Of a stretch of 64,000 nucleotides of DNA, positions 61,978-64,000 are shown one piece after another. Location: the NCBI GenBank assembly GCA_905221605.1, contig CAJNDS010002759.1, positions 1 to 64,000 on the forward strand, in the 5' to 3' direction. Each line of letters starts with the position of its first letter. Position 1 is the first letter of the stretch. Both the position numbers and the translations under genes were made by a program. The DNA comes from Symbiodinium natans (taxonomy: Eukaryota; Sar; Dinophyceae; Suessiales; Symbiodiniaceae). The notes beneath the pieces are model-generated. The model was not told the DNA's origin. It did not search any database and was given only the letters and a program-made list of their open reading frames with translations.

Positions 61978-62965
61978 GATGTACGAACAAACAAAAGAAC
62001 TAAAGAACGAAAGAACGAAAGAACGAAAGAACGAAAGAACGAAAGAACGAAAGAACGAAAGAACGAAAGAACGAAAGAACGAAAGAACGAAAGAACGAAA
62101 GAACGAAAGAACGAAAGAACGAAAGAACGAAAGAACGAAAGAACGAAAGCACGAAAGAGCGAAAGAGCGAAAGAGCGAAAGAGCGAAAGAGCGAAAGAGC
62201 GAAAGAGCGAAAGAACGAAAGTACGAAAGTACGAACGTACGAACGAACGAAAGAACGAAGGAACGAAAGAACGAAAGAACGAAAGAACGAAAGAACGAAA
62301 GAACGAAAGAACGAAAGAACGAAAGAACGAAAGAACGAAAGAACGAACGAACGAACGAACAAAAGAAATAACGAAAGAACGAAAGAACGAAAGAACGAAA
62401 GAACGAAAGAACGAAAGAACGAAAGCACGAAAGAGCGAAAGAGCGAAAGAGCGAAAGAGCGAAAGAGCGAAAGAGCGAAAGAGCGAAAGAACGAAAGTAC
62501 GAAAGTACGAACGTACGAACGAACGAAAGAACGAAGGAACGAAAGAACGAAAGAACGAACGAACGAAAGAACGAAAGAACGAAAGAACGAAAGAACGAAA
62601 GAACGAAAGAACGAAAGAGCGAAAGAACGAAAGAACGAAAGAACGAAAGAACGAAAGAACGAAAGAACGAAAGAACGAAAGAACGAAAGAACGAAAGAAC
62701 GAAAGAACGAAAGAACGAAAGAACGAAAGAACGAAAGAACGAAAGAACGAAAGAACGAAAGAACGAAAGAACGAAAGAACGAACGAACGAACGAACAAAA
62801 GAAATAACGAAAGAACGAAAGAACGAAAGAACGAAAGAACGAAAGAACGAAAGAACGAAAGAACGAAAGAACGAAAGAACGAAAGAACGAAAGAACGAAA
62901 GAACGAAAGAACGAAAGAACGAAAGAACGAAAGAGCGAAAGAGCGAAAGAACGAAAGAACGAATA
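61978..62965. repeat. Octanucleotide (GAAAGAAC)n array with higher-order structure
   Basis: Nearly 1 kb of an 8-bp unit, with variants GAAAGAGC, GAAAGTAC and GAACGAAC. A composite block (seven GAAAGAGC units, then GAAAGTAC twice, then GTACGAACGAAC) occurs near 62160 and again near 62430. A second marker (GAACGAACAAAAGAAATAACG) occurs near 62350 and 62785. Open frames of 300-459 residues (FRSFVLSF-type repeats) on the minus strand are artefacts of a unit with no stop in several frames. Confidence 0.95.
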
Positions 62966-62999
62966 TGAACGAACAAGAATCACACAAAACACGAGCGAT

Positions 63000-64000
63000 C
63001 AACAACTACAGAACCATTCCGGAAGGACATAAGAGTATCACGATTGAAGCCCTCATGCGAGTGTTGTGTTAAGTGAAGCTCTGGATGGTGCTGGTTCTCC
63101 TGCAGTCCTGCTTGGCGCCGCGACCTTCCGACATGCCTGCGGGCTTCTGCCCCCTTTTCCTGGCCAATCAAATCACATTTCATTTCACGCATCCCATGGC
63201 CAATGTCTTGTAACCCCATCCTAGGTTTGTGCCGCCCCGAATAGTAAGAGCTGGCTTGTTCGTCTTGATAGTATATGCGATATACTTGCCCCGCCCCCCA
63301 ACCCCCCTCCCCCCTGTCGGCCTTTGTCTCTGTATTTAGAGCAAACTTGCTTTGCAAAGAAGACCTTGCCATGAAGAGAACTGGCACTTCAAAAACATAC
63401 GAATTTTCCGGGGTGGTGGGGAGGGGCTCTGACCCCTCCCGAATCCCCCCGCGTCTATTTTTAAATGTATTTTCAAAGGGTGCAAGCTGTGAAGAGCATG
63501 AGCCCGTGATGGTGCAAATTACATAGTAACCCCTTCCAAAACCGAAATGCGATCATTGTGTTTGCAAATGGTTCAAAAACATTGTGTTTGCAAATGGGGG
63601 AGGCTGCCCCCCCACGCCCAAGCCCCTACCGCCATGCCCTTTCCGTGAGAGTAGAGGGTTGCCTTCGGAATTCACGGCGACTTCGGCTTAGGAGTGGTTT
63701 AGGGACTGAAAACCTGTAGCTGTGCCCTCCTTGTCCAGTCGAGGCGGCAGAATCAGGAGTGGGATTCACTTTTCTTCACCCCGGACATGCTGGCAGCTCT
63801 TCTGCACTCGAAAGGTGTATTTGGGAAGAGAGGGGGTACATCGGCGCATCGAGTGGGTTATGGCGATCGTTGGCTGCACCTTGTTATGACATAATCTCAC
63901 TAATAGCTCTCATGCTGAGATTCATGCAGTGCGTGTGGCTCTTTACAGGATGCCGGGAGAGGCCATTCCTACTGTGACACTAGCGTATACTAACGTTAAA
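63000..64000. other. No recognised gene
   Basis: Only short frames. A C-rich patch lies at 63290-63320, and an imperfect direct repeat (CATTGTGTTTGCAAATG) occurs at about 63555 and 63580. Confidence 0.45.

Noticed and set aside
61597-63005. Minus-strand frames of 330-459 residues rich in FRSFVLSF
   Set aside because: An 8-bp repeat unit without stops stays open in several frames; no start context or non-repeat domain.

Overview
This window looks like dinoflagellate nuclear DNA, most like a Symbiodiniaceae-type genome. The recognisable genes are broken into many short exons. Their intron donors are a mixture of GT, GC and GA, and acceptors are mostly AG followed by G, a pattern known from dinoflagellates. 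Every gene I can place is on the + strand, as in dinoflagellate unidirectional clusters. One gene is a seven-copy head-to-tail tandem array. No bacterial-style operon, rRNA, tRNA or CRISPR is visible. Most long open frames are not genes; the real exons were found by matching conserved motifs and checking splice phase by eye. All family calls are motif-based, with no database search.

Layout. 1-3290: 3' part of a multi-pass membrane protein ending in a TIR-like domain. 5170-11823: scattered exons of a major facilitator transporter, with a complete mitochondrial carrier gene (5651-7182) lying inside its span. 14137-14232: a Mei2-like RRM exon. 22896-29511: a ribosomal-oxygenase (RIOX, NO66/MINA53-like JmjC) gene with at least 13 exons, including 21- and 24-nt microexons. 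30270-31175: CA-rich and AGGAGCACAC-type arrays around a 100-N assembly gap. 37011-38100: a 2OG-Fe(II) dioxygenase of prolyl-4-hydroxylase type. 38228-47690: exon-like stretches of one or more unrecognised genes, several with membrane segments, plus a degenerate ~80-bp repeat cluster. 48546-58825: seven tandem copies of an AKR2-like (STI1-like plus ankyrin) gene, unit about 1.49 kb. 61978-62965: a large octanucleotide array. Much of the remaining sequence (3520-5160, 11830-14130, 15000-16640, 17350-22880, 29520-30260, 34230-37000, 58830-61970, 63000-64000) has no feature I can support beyond simple repeats.

The standout locus is the AKR2-like array. All six variable codon positions I found between copies are synonymous, while introns, spacers and the in-frame upstream extension vary more freely. 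In plants AKR2 is a cytosolic chaperone for chloroplast outer-envelope proteins, so a high-dose copy in an alga with complex plastids would make sense, but that role is inferred. The other genes (carrier, transporter, two iron oxygenases, TIR protein) show no evident functional link to each other.
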